Source: Nitrospinota bacterium (lineage in GTDB: Bacteria; Nitrospinota_A; UBA7883). From it: a stretch of DNA of 6,002 bases. The notes beneath the pieces were generated by a model that did not search any database, was not told the DNA's origin, and worked only from the letters and a program-made list of their open reading frames with translations. The stretch covers positions 1 to 6,002 of the forward strand of contig JAOUNV010000143.1 in NCBI GenBank assembly GCA_029880775.1, given 5' to 3'. Shown here piece by piece: positions 5,990-6,002 of this stretch (the first letter of the stretch is position 1; each line of letters opens with the position of its first letter). The position numbers were made by a program, and so were the translations under genes.

Positions 5990-6002
5990 GTTGAGCTAAT
6001 AT

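Noticed and set aside
1..6002. CRISPR array, insertion sequence ends or transposase
   Set aside because: No regularly spaced direct repeats outside the protein repeat cores, no terminal inverted repeats and no transposase or integrase motifs were seen.

Overview
The window looks like a piece of a moderately GC-rich Gram-negative chromosome. The N-terminal signal with a candidate lipobox, the Stig1-like 'NCGACGN' cysteine repeats, the HD-GYP protein and the EmrE-type exporter fit a deltaproteobacterial-grade organism (Myxococcota, Desulfobacterota, Nitrospinota or similar). This placement is an inference; no rRNA, tRNA or lineage-specific marker is present.

Layout. Bases 1-941 (minus strand, running off the left edge) encode a secreted, probably lipid-anchored protein with a fibronectin-III-like region followed by cysteine-rich repeats. 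Bases 942-1356 are a roughly 415-base AT-richer divergent intergenic region with only weak promoter candidates. Bases 1357-2739 (plus) encode a complete sodium:solute symporter (SSS) family transporter of unknown substrate. It converges, with a single base between the stop codons, on a minus-strand cluster of four genes filling 2741-5989.

Read in transcription order, that cluster is: a DUF4276-family protein (5989-5426) with an apparent TOPRIM-like acidic motif pattern; an EmrE/Qac-type small multidrug resistance exporter (5422-5093); a six-helix membrane protein with HAMP and a complete HD-GYP c-di-GMP phosphodiesterase domain (5052-3598); and an M28-family zinc peptidase (3592-2741). Gaps are 3, 40 and 5 bases, so co-transcription and translational coupling are likely, although the four products have no obvious shared pathway. 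The DUF4276 gene is visibly more AT-rich than its neighbours and has no recognisable ribosome binding site in the 13 bases before it. The frame ending at the TGA that overlaps its ATG is open to the window edge, so a coupled upstream partner may lie just outside.

I do not see a clearly new system contained within the window. The best leads are the DUF4276 gene with its possible unseen partner, and the truncated cysteine-repeat lipoprotein. There are no mobile elements, CRISPR arrays or RNA genes that I can support.
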